From NCBI RefSeq assembly GCF_000264785.1, contig NZ_AFJI01000008.1, positions 1-64,000 of the forward strand: a stretch of 64,000 nt of DNA, given 5' to 3'. The position numbers were made by a program, and so were the translations under genes. The notes beneath the pieces were generated by a model. It searched no databases. It had not been told where the DNA came from and worked only from the letters and a program-made list of their open reading frames with translations. This document shows positions 1-10,552 of this stretch, piece after piece. How positions within the stretch are numbered: position 1 is the first letter of the stretch; each line of letters starts with the position of its first letter. The stretch is from Edwardsiella ictaluri ATCC 33202 (GTDB lineage: Bacteria > Pseudomonadota > Gammaproteobacteria > Enterobacterales > Enterobacteriaceae).

Positions 1-8
1 GCCCGCAG

Positions 9-112
9 AGTCAAGCAGTTATTTTTTGCTTTCTCCGACTGGCTGGGCGACGCATCAGTCGTTGTTCCCGGTCAGTGGAGGCGCATTATAGGGACTTCTC
101 GCGGCGTGACAA
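9..112 (-). promoter_or_regulatory. rRNA operon promoters P1 and start of P2 (leftward)
   Basis: Read on the minus strand, this holds a textbook rrn P1 promoter: -35 TTGTCA (107-112), a 16-base spacer, -10 TATAAT (85-90) and a GC-rich discriminator starting GCGCC. An A/T-tract region at about 113-135 lies where an UP element belongs. Further downstream, TTGACT (9-14) matches the -35 of rrn P2; its -10 lies beyond the left edge. The 16-base spacer and GC discriminator are typical of promoters under stringent control. The rRNA genes themselves are off the window. In E. coli, yieP also lies next to rrnC. Confidence 0.88.
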
Positions 113-273
113 GTCTTAATTTAAAAAAAACGCACAACTGCGCTTATTTTCACCACCTCGCACAAAAAAGCGTAATATCGGACTCTTTTCATCCAACAGT
201 ACAGTGTGATCTGTTTTTTGTAGGATAAAATAGAGAAGTATAGATATGCATACCCTATTAGGATCAACTAGCC

Positions 274-966
274 ATGCAACTAAATGCTCAACAACAAGCC
301 GCCCAGCGCAATCTCTCCTATCTGCTTGCTGAGAAGATAGGCCAGCGGATCCTGTCCGGCGAATATCCGTCCGGCAGCATTCTGCCGGGGGAACTCGAAC
401 TGGGTGAGATCTATGGCGTCAGTCGTACCGCCGTACGTGAAGCGGTAAAAATGCTGGCGGCCAAAGGTATGCTGCTTCCACGTCCGCGCATCGGTACACG
501 CGTCATGCCGAGCAGTAGCTGGAACTTTCTCGATCAGGAGCTGCTGACTTGGTGGCTAACCCGAGAGAATTTTGAACACGTAAAAGATCACTTCCTGGTA
601 CTGCGCAATGCGCTGGAGCCGCAGGCCTGTCTGCTAACGGCACTACACGCCAGCGACACTGATAAAGCCGCGATCAATAACCTGATGCACGAAATGCGCG
701 AGCTCAATAGCCATTTTGATCGCGAGCGCTGGATTCGGGTCGATGTACAATTCCACCAGCAAATCTACAAGGCCAGCGCTAACCCATTCCTGACCTCGTT
801 CTCCAACTTGTTCAACTCGGTCTACCAAAGCTACTTCCGTTCGGTAACCGGCAATGAAGTCGTCAAGCTGGAGCAACACCAAGCGATCGTCGATGCTATT
901 CTCGCTGGCGACGCCCATGGAGCCTATGTGGCCTGTCAGGGCTTGCTGGGTATAGAGGGAGTCTAA
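274..966 (+). CDS. yieP: GntR/FadR-family transcriptional regulator YieP
   Basis: This 230-residue protein matches E. coli YieP along its whole length. Residues about 15-78 form the winged helix-turn-helix, with the recognition segment [12 protein letters not shown] followed by the wing PRPRIGTRV. Residues about 100-225 form the all-helical FCD ligand-binding domain of the FadR subfamily. It is a cytoplasmic DNA-binding regulator whose ligand cannot be read from sequence. The gene is followed 17 bases later by hsrA on the same strand, so the two probably share a transcript. The rrn promoter region lies divergently upstream. Confidence 0.92.
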   Translation: MQLNAQQQAAQRNLSYLLAEKIGQRILSGEYPSGSILPGELELGEIYGVSRTAVREAVKMLAAKGMLLPRPRIGTRVMPSSSWNFLDQELLTWWLTRENFEHVKDHFLVLRNALEPQACLLTALHASDTDKAAINNLMHEMRELNSHFDRERWIRVDVQFHQQIYKASANPFLTSFSNLFNSVYQSYFRSVTGNEVVKLEQHQAIVDAILAGDAHGAYVACQGLLGIEGV

Positions 967-983
967 CACTCGACGGAAAATTT

Positions 984-2393
984 ATGACCCAGATGGCTGG
1001 CTTGCCTTGGATTGCAGCAATGGCTTTTTTTATGCAGGCGCTGGATGCCACTATCCTGAATACCGCACTGCCCGCCATCGCCCGCAGTCTGGCCTGCTCC
1101 CCGCTGGTGATGCAGTCTGCCATCATCAGTTATACCCTGACAGTCGCAATGCTGATCCCCATCAGTGGCTGGATAGCCGATAGGATGGGGACCCGGCGCG
1201 TCTTTATTGCCGCCGTTTCGCTATTCTCACTTGGCTCCCTGTTGTGCGCGCTGTCGGGATCACTGGAAATGCTGGTCGCCTCCCGCGTTCTACAGGGTGT
1301 AGGCGGGGCGATGATGATGCCGGTTGCCCGTCTCGCGCTCCTGCGCGCCTATCCGCGCGATGAGCTATTGACGGTACTCAACTTCATCAGCTTACCCGGT
1401 CTGGTGGGTCCAGTGCTCGGCCCTTTGCTCGGCGGTTGGCTCGTCACCTATGCAACCTGGCACTGGATTTTCCTGATCAATATCCCGATTGGCATCATCG
1501 GAATCCTCTATGCCCTGCGCTATATGCCTGACTTTACCGCCCCAACACACGGCTTTGATATGCTTGGCTTTATGCTATTTGGTCTGGGGCTGGTGCTGCT
1601 CTCATGTGGCATGGAGCTATTCGGTAAGCCGACGCTACCGCAGCCCTATGCCTGGGGCATCATATTGACAGGCCTCGGCTCATTGCTACTGTATATCCTG
1701 CACGCCAGACGCCACCCTCACCCGCTTATCGCCCTTCCTCTATTTCGTACCCATACCTTCTCTATTGGCATCGTGGGTAACATAGCCTCACGCCTGGGCA
1801 CCGGCTGCATTCCATTTCTGATGCCGCTCATGCTGCAGGTAGGGTTCGGCTATAGTGCCATTGTCTCGGGCTGCATGATGGCACCAACGGCGCTGGGGTC
1901 GATGTTGGGAAAATCACTGGTTACCGGCGTACTGCACCGCCAGGGATATCGTAACACGTTGGTTGGGGTGACGCTGATTATCGGTCTGACGATCGCGCAG
2001 TTCTCCCTACAGAAGCCTGAAATGCCCCTGTGGCTGCTGATCTTGCCGCTGTTCCTGCTGGGGATGTTTATATCCACCCAATTTACCGCAATGAACACGC
2101 TTACCCTTGGCGATCTGAGCGACCAAAATGCCAGCGCAGGCAACTGCGTACTGGCGGTGACCCAGCAGCTGTCCATCAGCTTTGGCGTTGCGGTCAGCGC
2201 CGCGGTGCTGCGCTTTTATGATACTCGGATTACCGGGTCACTGGTCGATCACTTCCACTATACCTTTATTACAATGGGCGCCATCACCCTGCTGTCTGCC
2301 AACGTATTCATGTTACTCCATCCCAGGGACGGCGACCATTTGCTGAAGGGCCGCCGCCACCCATATCACCGTGATACTCCCCCTCAACCGTGA
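984..2393 (+). CDS. hsrA: MFS multidrug-type transporter HsrA (DHA2 family)
   Basis: A 469-residue inner-membrane protein with about 14 hydrophobic segments, typical of the 14-TMS DHA2 branch of the major facilitator superfamily. MFS signature A ([11 protein letters not shown]) lies between TMS 2 and 3 near residues 53-63. The motif C-like [10 protein letters not shown] lies in TMS 5 near residue 140. It aligns throughout with E. coli HsrA (YieO). The family exports drugs or other small molecules by proton antiport; the real substrate is unknown. Its last 10 bases overlap the end of rbsR, which runs the other way. Confidence 0.92.
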   Translation: MTQMAGLPWIAAMAFFMQALDATILNTALPAIARSLACSPLVMQSAIISYTLTVAMLIPISGWIADRMGTRRVFIAAVSLFSLGSLLCALSGSLEMLVASRVLQGVGGAMMMPVARLALLRAYPRDELLTVLNFISLPGLVGPVLGPLLGGWLVTYATWHWIFLINIPIGIIGILYALRYMPDFTAPTHGFDMLGFMLFGLGLVLLSCGMELFGKPTLPQPYAWGIILTGLGSLLLYILHARRHPHPLIALPLFRTHTFSIGIVGNIASRLGTGCIPFLMPLMLQVGFGYSAIVSGCMMAPTALGSMLGKSLVTGVLHRQGYRNTLVGVTLIIGLTIAQFSLQKPEMPLWLLILPLFLLGMFISTQFTAMNTLTLGDLSDQNASAGNCVLAVTQQLSISFGVAVSAAVLRFYDTRITGSLVDHFHYTFITMGAITLLSANVFMLLHPRDGDHLLKGRRHPYHRDTPPQP

Positions 2394-3391
2394 TGGATGG
2401 CGACCGATCCCCGCTCAATAAGCTGGGGCGTTAATACCAGTGTCTGTGGCTCCCGCGAGGGATGCTGCAGACGGTGTACCAGCGTATCGACGGCCAGTTC
2501 TCCCAGCTCATCCTTGGGCTGATGAATCGTCGTCAACGGCGGCGACATATAGCGCGCCAGCTCAATATCGTCATAGCCGACGACCGCGACATCATCGCCC
2601 ACCCGCAGTCCGGCTTCAAACAGCACCTGATATACGCCGACGGCCATCGCATCATTGCCGGTAAACAGCGCATGGGGCGGCGTCGGCAGCGCCAGCAGCT
2701 GTTTCATCGCCTGCACTCCACCGGCAAACTCGAAATCGCCGAACAGGATGTACTCCGGCGGCACAGGTAGCGCGGCCTGTTTCATTTCGTGCAGAAAGCC
2801 TTCCAGACGCTGGCGAGAGGGGGACTTATCCTTAGGACCCGCCAGACAGGCTATGCGGGTATAGCCGCGTTCGATCAGATGTCGTGTCGCTATTTGCCCC
2901 CCCAGGAAGGAGTTATCCTGGATGATATCGTTCTGGCCATCGAACAGCGCCCAGTCCATCATTACCGTCGGCAGCGCGGGATAACGGGCAATCATCTCCT
3001 GCGCCGGCCGAAAATTCTCAGTGCACATCATCAGCAGACCATCCACCCGCTTTTGCAGCAGAGTTTCCATACTCTGGCTCATACGCGCCGGATCGCCCTC
3101 AGTGTTACACAGGATCAGGCTATAGCCCCGCTCATAGCAGCTGCGCTCTACCCCGCGTACCACCTCAGCAAAAAAAGGATTATTACTGGTGGTAACCAAC
3201 ATCCCGAGCGTGTGCGTCTGGTTCATCTTTAAGCTGCGGGCCAGCGCAGAAGGGGCATAATTCAGCTGCTGAACGGCCTCCAGGACACGCTGACGCACAC
3301 TGTCGCTGACGAAGCGATTGTTATTGATGACATGGGATACAGTCGAGGTGGAGACGCCTGCGAGACGGGCGACGTCCTTCATTGTTGCCAC
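2384..3391 (-). CDS. rbsR: Ribose operon repressor RbsR (LacI family)
   Basis: A 335-residue LacI/GalR-type repressor. Residues 1-25 hold the helix-turn-helix [19 protein letters not shown], then a hinge helix with [12 protein letters not shown], then a periplasmic-binding-protein-like ribose domain from about residue 60 to the end. In E. coli, RbsR represses rbsDACBKR and is released by ribose. It is the last gene of the leftward operon, 6 bases after rbsK, so it is probably made from the operon it controls. Two perfect palindromes of the RbsR operator type lie upstream of rbsD. Confidence 0.96.
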   Translation of the reverse strand: MATMKDVARLAGVSTSTVSHVINNNRFVSDSVRQRVLEAVQQLNYAPSALARSLKMNQTHTLGMLVTTSNNPFFAEVVRGVERSCYERGYSLILCNTEGDPARMSQSMETLLQKRVDGLLMMCTENFRPAQEMIARYPALPTVMMDWALFDGQNDIIQDNSFLGGQIATRHLIERGYTRIACLAGPKDKSPSRQRLEGFLHEMKQAALPVPPEYILFGDFEFAGGVQAMKQLLALPTPPHALFTGNDAMAVGVYQVLFEAGLRVGDDVAVVGYDDIELARYMSPPLTTIHQPKDELGELAVDTLVHRLQHPSREPQTLVLTPQLIERGSVAIHHG

Positions 3392-3397
3392 GTATGA

Positions 3398-4327
3398 TTA
3401 CTCCTGATGCGTCTGTAGGAAGGCATCGATCTCACGGCGCCAAGGGACAGAGGACTGCGCGCCCTCACGCGTCACGGCGATCGCCGCGGCAGCATGGGCA
3501 AAGCGCACGGCGGCAGGCAGGGTATTCCCCTCCAGCAGAGCGGTTAGCAACGCACCGTTAAAGGTATCCCCGGCAGCAATGGTATCGACAGCGTTAACCC
3601 TAAATCCCGGGATCACTTCACCATACCCCTCCTGGCTGACCCAAACGCCGCGGCGACCAAGCGTTATCATCACGGTTTCGATGCCTTTACCGTGCAATAC
3701 AGCGGCGGCTTGGCGAGCACTCTCATCGCTGTGGACCCGAATACCGGTCAGATGCTCAGCCTCGGTCTCATTGGGAGTGATGACATCCACCAGCCGCAGC
3801 AGAGAATCCGGCAGCGTCCGCGCCGGTGCGGGATTCAAAATTACCTTGGTCTGATGCTCTCGGGCCAGCACCGCGGCGGCTTCAACGGTCTCCAACGGTG
3901 ACTCCAGCTGCATCAGCAGCGCATCTGCCTGCACCACCAGCGTCCGGTGGTGAGATAGATACTGCGGCGTCAGCGCATGATTAGCACCGGCGTTGATGCC
4001 AATGACATTCTCCCCATCCTGATTGACAAAAATCAGTGCCACGCCGGTGCTTTCGCCATCGACGCGCTCCACGGCGTGTATATCGATCCCATCACCGGCC
4101 AACTGGGTTCGGATCCGTTCGCCGATATCATCGGCGCCAACACAGGCAATAAAGGCAATATCCGCACCGCTGCGCCCGGCGGCAACGGCCTGATTGGCCC
4201 CTTTACCGCCGAATGCCACCTGATATCCCTGTCCGGTTAAGGTTTCGCCGGGGCGGGGAAAATGTTCGACCTTGAGAATGTGATCGGCATTGATACTGCC
4301 TAATACGACCAGTTTGCCTGTTTGCAT
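3398..4327 (-). CDS. rbsK: Ribokinase
   Basis: Cytoplasmic PfkB-family kinase of 309 residues that phosphorylates D-ribose to ribose 5-phosphate with ATP. It matches E. coli RbsK in length. The N-terminal PfkB signature GGKGANQ is at residues 40-46. The C-terminal signature DTIAAGDTFNGA holds the catalytic base at Asp254 and the anion-hole AAGD. It sits after rbsB, separated by 72 bases that contain a GC-rich hairpin, and is followed within 6 bases by rbsR. Confidence 0.97.
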   Translation of the reverse strand: MQTGKLVVLGSINADHILKVEHFPRPGETLTGQGYQVAFGGKGANQAVAAGRSGADIAFIACVGADDIGERIRTQLAGDGIDIHAVERVDGESTGVALIFVNQDGENVIGINAGANHALTPQYLSHHRTLVVQADALLMQLESPLETVEAAAVLAREHQTKVILNPAPARTLPDSLLRLVDVITPNETEAEHLTGIRVHSDESARQAAAVLHGKGIETVMITLGRRGVWVSQEGYGEVIPGFRVNAVDTIAAGDTFNGALLTALLEGNTLPAAVRFAHAAAAIAVTREGAQSSVPWRREIDAFLQTHQE

Positions 4328-4350
4328 ATTCTGTATTCCTACTTATCTAC

Positions 4351-4375
4351 CGCCGCCGGTATCCCAGCGGCGGCG
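4351..4375 (-). other. GC-rich hairpin between rbsB and rbsK
   Basis: Seven-base arms CGCCGCC (4351-4357) and GGCGGCG (4369-4375) flank an 11-base loop. There is no T-tract, so this is not a normal terminator. Hairpins at the 3' end of binding-protein genes commonly protect the upstream mRNA and raise binding protein over later genes; that role is inferred here. Confidence 0.5.
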
Positions 4376-4399
4376 TTGCCCGGAGGGTCTCCCGGTACG

Positions 4400-5287
4400 T
4401 TACTTGGTGACCAGCTTCAGCTCAACCGGAATGTTGGCCGGCACGTTTTCCCCTTTGATCACCTTATCCGCGGTCTCGACGCCGATCACGCCGATCTGCT
4501 CCGGCTGCTGTGCTACAGTGGCTCCCAGCTTACCGCTCTGTACCGCTTTTTCACCGTCTTGGGTGCCATCGAATCCGACGACCAACACATCGTTACGCCC
4601 CGCCGTTTGCAAAGCGCGCAGGGCACCCAGCGCCATCTCATCGTTCTGCGCGAATACGGCCTGAACCTGCGGGTGAGCCGTGAGCAGGTTTTGCATGACG
4701 TTCAAGCCCTTAGTACGGTCAAAGTCGGCTGGCTGGCTGGCCAGTACGTCAAACTTATGGGCGACGACCGCCTGTTTAAAGCCTTCGCCGCGCTCACGGG
4801 CTGCCGAGGTTCCGGCGATCCCCTCCAGCTGAATGATCTTGGCACCGGTCCCCAGCTGCTGGGCGATAAAGTCACCGGCCAGCTTGCCGCCGGCGACGTT
4901 ATCGGAGGCGATATGGCTAACCACGCTACCTTGGCTGGCCGCACGGTCAAGGGTGATCACCGGAATATTGGCCTGATTGGCCATTTTTACCGCGTTGCCC
5001 ACCGCATCGGAGTCCGTCGGGTTAATCAGCATCAGCTTAGCGCCGCGCACGGTCAGATCCTGTACGTTGGCCAGCTCTTTGGCCGGGTTGTTCTGTGAGT
5101 CCAATACCACCAGCTTGTATCCCAGCTTATTGGCCTCTTTCTGCGCGCCATCCTTCATCGACACAAAGAACGGGTTATTCAGGGTAGAGACCACCAGGGC
5201 AATGGTATCCTGCGCCATGGCGTTGGCACTCAGGATGGCGCTCAGGGCCACGGCGGAGATCAAGGTTGCCAGTTTTGTAATATTCAT
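4400..5287 (-). CDS. rbsB: Periplasmic ribose-binding protein
   Basis: A 295-residue periplasmic binding protein. Residues 1-25 are a Sec signal peptide ([19 protein letters not shown], cleavage after ANAMA). The mature protein begins [16 protein letters not shown], the conserved start of the RbsB family. Ligand-contact regions such as TLDRAA and QNDEMALGA are present. It captures ribose for the RbsAC transporter and, in E. coli, also signals to the chemoreceptor Trg. It lies between rbsC and rbsK as in E. coli. Confidence 0.97.
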   Translation of the reverse strand: MNITKLATLISAVALSAILSANAMAQDTIALVVSTLNNPFFVSMKDGAQKEANKLGYKLVVLDSQNNPAKELANVQDLTVRGAKLMLINPTDSDAVGNAVKMANQANIPVITLDRAASQGSVVSHIASDNVAGGKLAGDFIAQQLGTGAKIIQLEGIAGTSAARERGEGFKQAVVAHKFDVLASQPADFDRTKGLNVMQNLLTAHPQVQAVFAQNDEMALGALRALQTAGRNDVLVVGFDGTQDGEKAVQSGKLGATVAQQPEQIGVIGVETADKVIKGENVPANIPVELKLVTK

Positions 5288-5310
5288 CTCATCGATTCCT
5301 GTAGGTAAGA

Positions 5311-6291
5311 TTATTTATTGCTTTTGTTGTCTACCAAAACCGCCAACAGAATCACCGCTGCCTTGACGATCATTTGGTAGTAGGAGGAAACACCGAGTAA
5401 GTTTAGGCCGTTATTCAGGAAGCCAAGGATCAGGGCGCCGATCAGCGTTCCCATAATCCGCCCCTTACCGCCGGCCAGACTGGTCCCGCCCAGCACCACC
5501 GCCGCAATCGCATCCAGCTCATAGCCGGTACCGGCCGTCGGCTGCGCTGAGGAGAGCCGGGCGACCTCTATCACACCGGCCAACGCCGACAGCAAGCCGC
5601 ACAGGGCATACACCGCAATCTTGACGCGATCGACGCTGATCCCGGACAGGCGCGTTGCCGCCTCATTCCCCCCCAGCGCGTAAATATAACGCCCCATGCG
5701 GGTGTGGTGCAGCATGTACCACGCCAGCGCAAAGACCACAATCATCAGCCAGATAGGCGTCGGCATCCCCAGAGGACGACCAATGCCAAACCAGCCAAAC
5801 AGATCCGCCTGCGCAGAGAAACCGGTATTGACCGGACTGCCGTCGGTATACACCATCGTGACCCCGCGCAGCAGCAGCATCATCACCAGGGTCGCAATAA
5901 AGGCCTGAACCTTGCCCTTAGCCACGATAACGCCGGTGCAGCCGCCAATCGCCGCCCCCAGCGCCAGCGCTGCGCCAACCGCCACCAGCGCATTCACATC
6001 CATCCCGACAATGGACGCCGCGACCGCGCCGGTCAGCGCCAGCAGCGATCCTACGGACAGATCGATGCCGGAGGTCAGGATCACCAGCGTCATCCCTACG
6101 GCCATGATGGCGTTCACGGAGGTCTGCTGCAGAATGTTGAACAGATTATTGACGGTGAAGAAATTGGGGCTCATGGAGGAGACCACCGCGATCAGCACCA
6201 GCAGGGCGATCAGCGATTTCTGCTCGACCAGCCAGACTTTGAGTCGGACCTTGCTGAATCCGCCCTGGTTTGCAGTTACTTGGGTATTCAT
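5311..6291 (-). CDS. rbsC: Ribose ABC transporter permease
   Basis: A 326-residue inner-membrane permease with about 10 hydrophobic segments, closely matching E. coli RbsC. The conserved [16 protein letters not shown] segment occurs near residues 73-88, and the ATPase-contacting EAA-like loop [12 protein letters not shown] near residue 207. With RbsA and RbsB it imports D-ribose. It follows rbsA by 6 bases and precedes rbsB by 23 bases, so it is tightly co-transcribed. Confidence 0.96.
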   Translation of the reverse strand: MNTQVTANQGGFSKVRLKVWLVEQKSLIALLVLIAVVSSMSPNFFTVNNLFNILQQTSVNAIMAVGMTLVILTSGIDLSVGSLLALTGAVAASIVGMDVNALVAVGAALALGAAIGGCTGVIVAKGKVQAFIATLVMMLLLRGVTMVYTDGSPVNTGFSAQADLFGWFGIGRPLGMPTPIWLMIVVFALAWYMLHHTRMGRYIYALGGNEAATRLSGISVDRVKIAVYALCGLLSALAGVIEVARLSSAQPTAGTGYELDAIAAVVLGGTSLAGGKGRIMGTLIGALILGFLNNGLNLLGVSSYYQMIVKAAVILLAVLVDNKSNK

Positions 6292-6297
6292 CGGGGA

Positions 6298-7803
6298 TTA
6301 CTCCTGCTTAACGCCGTATTGCTTGCCAACGGCCGCGGCCATCAGCACTTCCTGTGTTGCCTGTTCAATCGGGAACTCGCCACTCAGCCGCCCCTCATGC
6401 ATGACCAGAATACGATCGCTCATTCCCAGCACCTCGGGCATTTCGGAGGAGACCAGAATGATGCTCAACCCCTCCGCCTTAAACTGGTTAATCAGCTGAT
6501 AGATCTCTTTTTTGGCACCAACGTCGACGCCGCGCGTCGGTTCATCAAGGATGAGAACCTTGGGGCGGGTCATCAGGCCACGGGCAATCGCCACCTTCTG
6601 CTGGTTTCCGCCGGAAAGCAGGCCGATAGCCTGATCCATCGATGGGGTCTTGATGTTGAACAGCGAGATAAAATCACCGACGGCCTCCCGCTCTTCGCCA
6701 TGCTTGAGCGAGCCATTAAGACGGCTGAAGTAGCGCAGCGCCGTCAGTGACATGTTCTCCTTCACCGACATTCCCAGCACCAGGCCATCGCGCTTTCGAT
6801 CCTCTGAGATATAGACGATCCCGTTGGCCATCCCCTCCTGCGGAGAGCGGGTCTGAATAGGGTTGCCCTCCTGGGTTATACTCCCCTGGGTACGCGGCAG
6901 CGCGCCGTACAGGATCTTCATCAGCTCACTGCGCCCCGCGCCCATCAGCCCGGACACGCCCAGTATTTCACCGCTGCGCAGCGTAAAAGAGACATCCCTG
7001 ACGCCAGGGCCTGATAGGTGACTGACCTGCAGGCGCAGATCGCCAGGCGCACTGTCGAGGCGCGGATACTGCTCCTCCAGTTTGCGCCCAACCATCATCT
7101 CAATCAGCGAATCTTCACAGAGCGCGCTGACGGGCCGCTCTGCGATAAACTGTCCGTCGCGGAAGATGGTCACGTCATCGCAGATTTCAAAGATTTCCTT
7201 CAGACGGTGTGAGATATAAACAATGCCGCGCCCCTGAGCCTTCAGCTCACGAATGACGCTAAACAGGGACTCCGTCTCGGTATCCGTCAGCGCATCGGTC
7301 GGCTCATCCATGATGATGACCCGCGATTCGAAACTCAGCACCTTGGCTATCTCGACCATCTGCTGTTCGCCGATGGACAGATCGCCGACCAGACGGCGGC
7401 CACCATAGTCCAGATTCAATCGTGCCAGCAGCCTGTCTGCCTCGGCATACATTTTTTTCCAGTCGATACGCCCCAGGCGATTGGTAAACTCGCGGCCCAA
7501 AAAGATATTTTCAGCGATAGTCAGCTGCGGGATCAGGTTCAACTCCTGATGAATAATACCAATGCCGGCCTCCTGCGAGGACTTGGGACCGTTAAACGCC
7601 GTCTCTTTGCCCAGATAATTCAGCGAACCGGCATCTTTCTGATAGATCCCGGTCAGCACTTTCATCATGGTGGATTTGCCTGCGCCGTTTTCTCCAACCA
7701 GCGCCATCACCCGTCCGGGATAGACATTCAGCGAAGCACCGGACAGCGCCTTCACGCCGGGAAACGATTTATCGATTGCGGTTAAAGCCAGTAACGGTTG
7801 CAT
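6298..7803 (-). CDS. rbsA: Ribose ABC transporter ATP-binding protein
   Basis: A 501-residue cytoplasmic ATPase made of two fused ABC domains, as in E. coli RbsA. The first half has Walker A GENGAGKS (37-44) and signature LSIGEQQM. The second half has the degenerate Walker A-like GLMGAGRSE and a full signature LSGGNQQK followed by Walker [13 protein letters not shown]. One good and one degenerate site is normal for sugar importers of this class. It lies 7 bases after rbsD. Confidence 0.97.
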   Translation of the reverse strand: MQPLLALTAIDKSFPGVKALSGASLNVYPGRVMALVGENGAGKSTMMKVLTGIYQKDAGSLNYLGKETAFNGPKSSQEAGIGIIHQELNLIPQLTIAENIFLGREFTNRLGRIDWKKMYAEADRLLARLNLDYGGRRLVGDLSIGEQQMVEIAKVLSFESRVIIMDEPTDALTDTETESLFSVIRELKAQGRGIVYISHRLKEIFEICDDVTIFRDGQFIAERPVSALCEDSLIEMMVGRKLEEQYPRLDSAPGDLRLQVSHLSGPGVRDVSFTLRSGEILGVSGLMGAGRSELMKILYGALPRTQGSITQEGNPIQTRSPQEGMANGIVYISEDRKRDGLVLGMSVKENMSLTALRYFSRLNGSLKHGEEREAVGDFISLFNIKTPSMDQAIGLLSGGNQQKVAIARGLMTRPKVLILDEPTRGVDVGAKKEIYQLINQFKAEGLSIILVSSEMPEVLGMSDRILVMHEGRLSGEFPIEQATQEVLMAAAVGKQYGVKQE

Positions 7804-7810
7804 AATGGCC

Positions 7811-8230
7811 TCAAAAGGTCACGCCGGCATACAGCAGTACATTGGCATAGGGTGAACACTCTCCGCTGCGGACGATGGCCTTACTTTCACCGCTCAGCGC
7901 CTTAAACTGACCGTGGGAAACATAGTCGATATGAATCGCGTTGCCCTGCGTCTGCGCCAGCCGCTGCAGCCATGTCACCAGCTGCCGGTGAATGTCAGGA
8001 TTAGCCTCAACCATCTCCTGCGCCAAAACGGCACGCTCAACCTGCATTTCCGCCGTCATCGTCTCAATAACCTGCATAAAACGCGGGATGCCATGGGTCA
8101 GCGCCAGATCGATACGCTGGATACCGTCAGGAACCGGCAGCCCGGCATCGCCAACCGTCACGCTGTCCGTATGACCCAGACGGGAGATCAGGGCTGAAAG
8201 TTCAGAATTTAATACCGTGCCTTTTTTCAT
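7811..8230 (-). CDS. rbsD: D-ribose pyranase
   Basis: A 139-residue protein converting beta-ribopyranose to beta-ribofuranose, the form used by ribokinase. I start it at the ATG ending at 8230, which gives [11 protein letters not shown], the same first residues and length as E. coli RbsD, and has a GGGGCGAG ribosome site a few bases upstream. A longer in-frame start 12 bases earlier would bury that site. The catalytic His of the RLGHTD motif is present near residue 20. It is the first gene of the operon. Confidence 0.95.
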   Translation of the reverse strand: MKKGTVLNSELSALISRLGHTDSVTVGDAGLPVPDGIQRIDLALTHGIPRFMQVIETMTAEMQVERAVLAQEMVEANPDIHRQLVTWLQRLAQTQGNAIHIDYVSHGQFKALSGESKAIVRSGECSPYANVLLYAGVTF

Positions 8231-8245
8231 AGCTCGCCCCACTGG

Positions 8246-8336
8246 CGAAACGTTTCGATAACCGCTGATTGTAAAGGTATAGCCGGGCTGGACAAAACAA
8301 AAAATAAAAAAATGTGATCATAATCGAAACGTTTCG
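8246..8336 (-). promoter_or_regulatory. rbs operon promoter with two RbsR operators and a CRP-like site
   Basis: On the minus strand a sigma70 promoter is visible: -35 TTGTCC (8290-8295), 16-base spacer, -10 TACAAT (8268-8273), predicted start near 8261. The perfect palindrome CGAAACGTTTCG, as in the E. coli rbs operator, occurs twice: at 8246-8257 just downstream of +1, and at 8325-8336 upstream. Their centres are 79 bases apart. A CRP-like site has one perfect half TGTGA (8313-8317) and a weak half ending at 8328. Its centre is about 60 bases upstream of the predicted start, the usual class I spacing. Confidence 0.8.
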
Positions 8337-8374
8337 TAGTAAAAACGATTCAGCTAAACAGTAAGTAAAAAGAG

Positions 8375-8399
8375 AAAAGGCGCCGTTAGGCGCCCTTTT
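8375..8399 (-). terminator. Rho-independent terminator of kup
   Basis: The inverted repeat GGCGCC-GTTA-GGCGCC (8379-8394) is flanked by A and T runs. On the minus strand the hairpin is followed by TTTTCTC, 22 bases past the kup stop. It separates kup from the rbs operon. Confidence 0.8.
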
Positions 8400-8421
8400 A
8401 CTCTTTATCCTGTTTGACGGT

Positions 8422-10290
8422 TCAGATTTCGACCTGGGTTCCCAGCTCGATAACCCGATTAGGCGGGATCTCAAACTGATCGGCCGCCTGCAGCGCATTG
8501 CGGCTCAGCGCCATGAACAGCCGGCCCCGCGCCTTGAGATACCAAGGCCGGTGTCCCAGCAGCAGTGACTCATGGGACATGAAGAACGAGGTCTCCATAA
8601 TCCGGCAGGATAGCCCCTCTAGACCGCAGCGGTGGAAAATCTCCTCAACGTTCGGTGTTTCCTTAAAGCCATAGCTGGCCACCACCCGCCAAAACGTCGG
8701 CGACAGCTGTTCGAGGGTGACGCGACGCACATTATGCACATAGGGCACATCTTCGGTACGCAGGGTCAGCAAGATCACCCTCTCATGGAGCACCTTGTTA
8801 TGTTTCAGGTTATGCAGCAGCGCCAGGGGAATGACGTTCACCGCCCGCGACATATATACCGCAGTTCCCTGCACCCTGACCGGAGGTGACTTTTCCAGCG
8901 AGGCGATCATGGCCTCCAGAGAATTTCCGTGCTCATGCAGGCGACGCAATAGACGAAAGCGCTCACTTTTCCAGGTCGTCATGACGATAAACATCATCAG
9001 CCCCAGCGTCAGCGGTAACCAGCCACCGGAGAATATCTTCATGGCATTGGCACTAAACAGCGGTATATCGATAAACAGTAGGCATACCAACAGGATCCCG
9101 ACCAAGAAACGGTTCCAATGCCAATTTTTAAACGCGACGGTACAGGAGAGAATGCTGGTCAGCACCATCGTACCGGTAACAGCGATACCGTAGGCCGCCG
9201 CCAGATTGCTGGAGCGCTCAAAGCCGACGATAACCAACACCACGCTGATATATAGCGCCCAGTTAATGGCCGGAATATAGATCTGACCGGCCTCCATATC
9301 CGACGTATGAATAATACGCATCGGCGGCAAATAACCGAGACGAACCGCCTGCCGCGTCAGAGAAAAGACGCCGGAAATCACCGCCTGCGACGCGATGACC
9401 GTAGCGAGGGTAGCCAATACCAGCAATGGGATTAGCGCCCAGTCAGGTGCCAACAAAAAGAAGGGATTCTTTATCGCCGACGGATCTTTGAGCAATAGCG
9501 CTCCCTGGCCAAAATAGTTCAGCATCAGAGAGGGGATCACAAACAGAAACCAGGCGAGACGGATCGGCCGTTTACCGAAGTGGCCCATGTCAGCATACAG
9601 CGCCTCGACCCCGGTGATTGACAGCACCACGGCACCGAGGGAAAAAAATGCCAGCGCCTTATAATGTATAAAGAAGTTGATAGCCCAGCGCGGATCCAGG
9701 GCATACAGCACCTGAGGATTGGCGAGAATACTGCGCCCACCCAATATGGCCAGCGCTAAAAACCACAGCACCATCACCGGCGCAAACAAGCGGCCAATAC
9801 TGCCGGTACCGTGTTTTTGAATACAAAACAGGACCGTTAGCACCAGAACAGAGAGCGGAACGATATAGGGATCCAGCGACGGGGCAGCAATTTCAAGCCC
9901 TTCAATGGCAGACATAACAGAAATTGCCGGAGTGATAACCACCTCGCCGTAGAAGAAGCTACCGCCAATCAGCCCCAGGATCACCAGCATAGCCGTTATC
10001 CGCGCCGGTGTGTTACGGCCAGCCAGCGACATCAGGGTCAGTATCCCCCCTTCACCTTCGTTGTCGGCTCGCATCACAAAGGTCAGATACTTCAGCGAGA
10101 CGATCAGAATCTGCATCCAAAAAATCAGCGAAAGGAAGCCAAAGACAGTCTCTGGCTTAACCTCAAATCCATAGTGCCCAGCAAAACACTCGCGCAGGGT
10201 ATATAGCGGGCTGGTGCCTATATCGCCATATACAACGCCAATAGCGGCCAGTGTAACCGTAGTCAGTGAACGTTTCTGTTCTGTACTCAT
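8422..10290 (-). CDS. kup: Low-affinity potassium transporter Kup (TrkD)
   Basis: A 622-residue inner-membrane K+ (and Cs+) proton symporter, exactly the length of E. coli Kup. About 12 transmembrane segments fill residues 10-440, starting with the family hallmark [20 protein letters not shown] soluble C-terminal domain of about 180 residues follows and ends in the conserved [14 protein letters not shown]. In E. coli it is the main K+ uptake route at low pH. The 262 bases upstream separate it from the divergent ravA. Confidence 0.97.
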   Translation of the reverse strand: MSTEQKRSLTTVTLAAIGVVYGDIGTSPLYTLRECFAGHYGFEVKPETVFGFLSLIFWMQILIVSLKYLTFVMRADNEGEGGILTLMSLAGRNTPARITAMLVILGLIGGSFFYGEVVITPAISVMSAIEGLEIAAPSLDPYIVPLSVLVLTVLFCIQKHGTGSIGRLFAPVMVLWFLALAILGGRSILANPQVLYALDPRWAINFFIHYKALAFFSLGAVVLSITGVEALYADMGHFGKRPIRLAWFLFVIPSLMLNYFGQGALLLKDPSAIKNPFFLLAPDWALIPLLVLATLATVIASQAVISGVFSLTRQAVRLGYLPPMRIIHTSDMEAGQIYIPAINWALYISVVLVIVGFERSSNLAAAYGIAVTGTMVLTSILSCTVAFKNWHWNRFLVGILLVCLLFIDIPLFSANAMKIFSGGWLPLTLGLMMFIVMTTWKSERFRLLRRLHEHGNSLEAMIASLEKSPPVRVQGTAVYMSRAVNVIPLALLHNLKHNKVLHERVILLTLRTEDVPYVHNVRRVTLEQLSPTFWRVVASYGFKETPNVEEIFHRCGLEGLSCRIMETSFFMSHESLLLGHRPWYLKARGRLFMALSRNALQAADQFEIPPNRVIELGTQVEI

Positions 10291-10552
10291 AACATTTTTC
10301 GTTTGAAATTTCCGTCAGCCATCAATGCGCCAACATCCCGAGCGCAGATAAAGATTGCACAGTATGCATAAATACACATGTATTCCCACTGTAAAACCCG
10401 CAAGAACATCGTTGATTATGTAACAAACAACATGTGGCGCCGCCGCATTGCCTGTAAATCTCTCCCCGATGGCCGTGAATGAAAATAAAAGCTGGTCATA
10501 TAGTTTATAAATGGATACAACAAAATCATCCATATCATGAATAGAGAATATT

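Noticed and set aside
5704-6750. Open frame of 348 codons opposite rbsC and rbsA
   Set aside because: Antisense to two conserved genes, with a His-, Gln- and Arg-rich translation typical of shadow frames.
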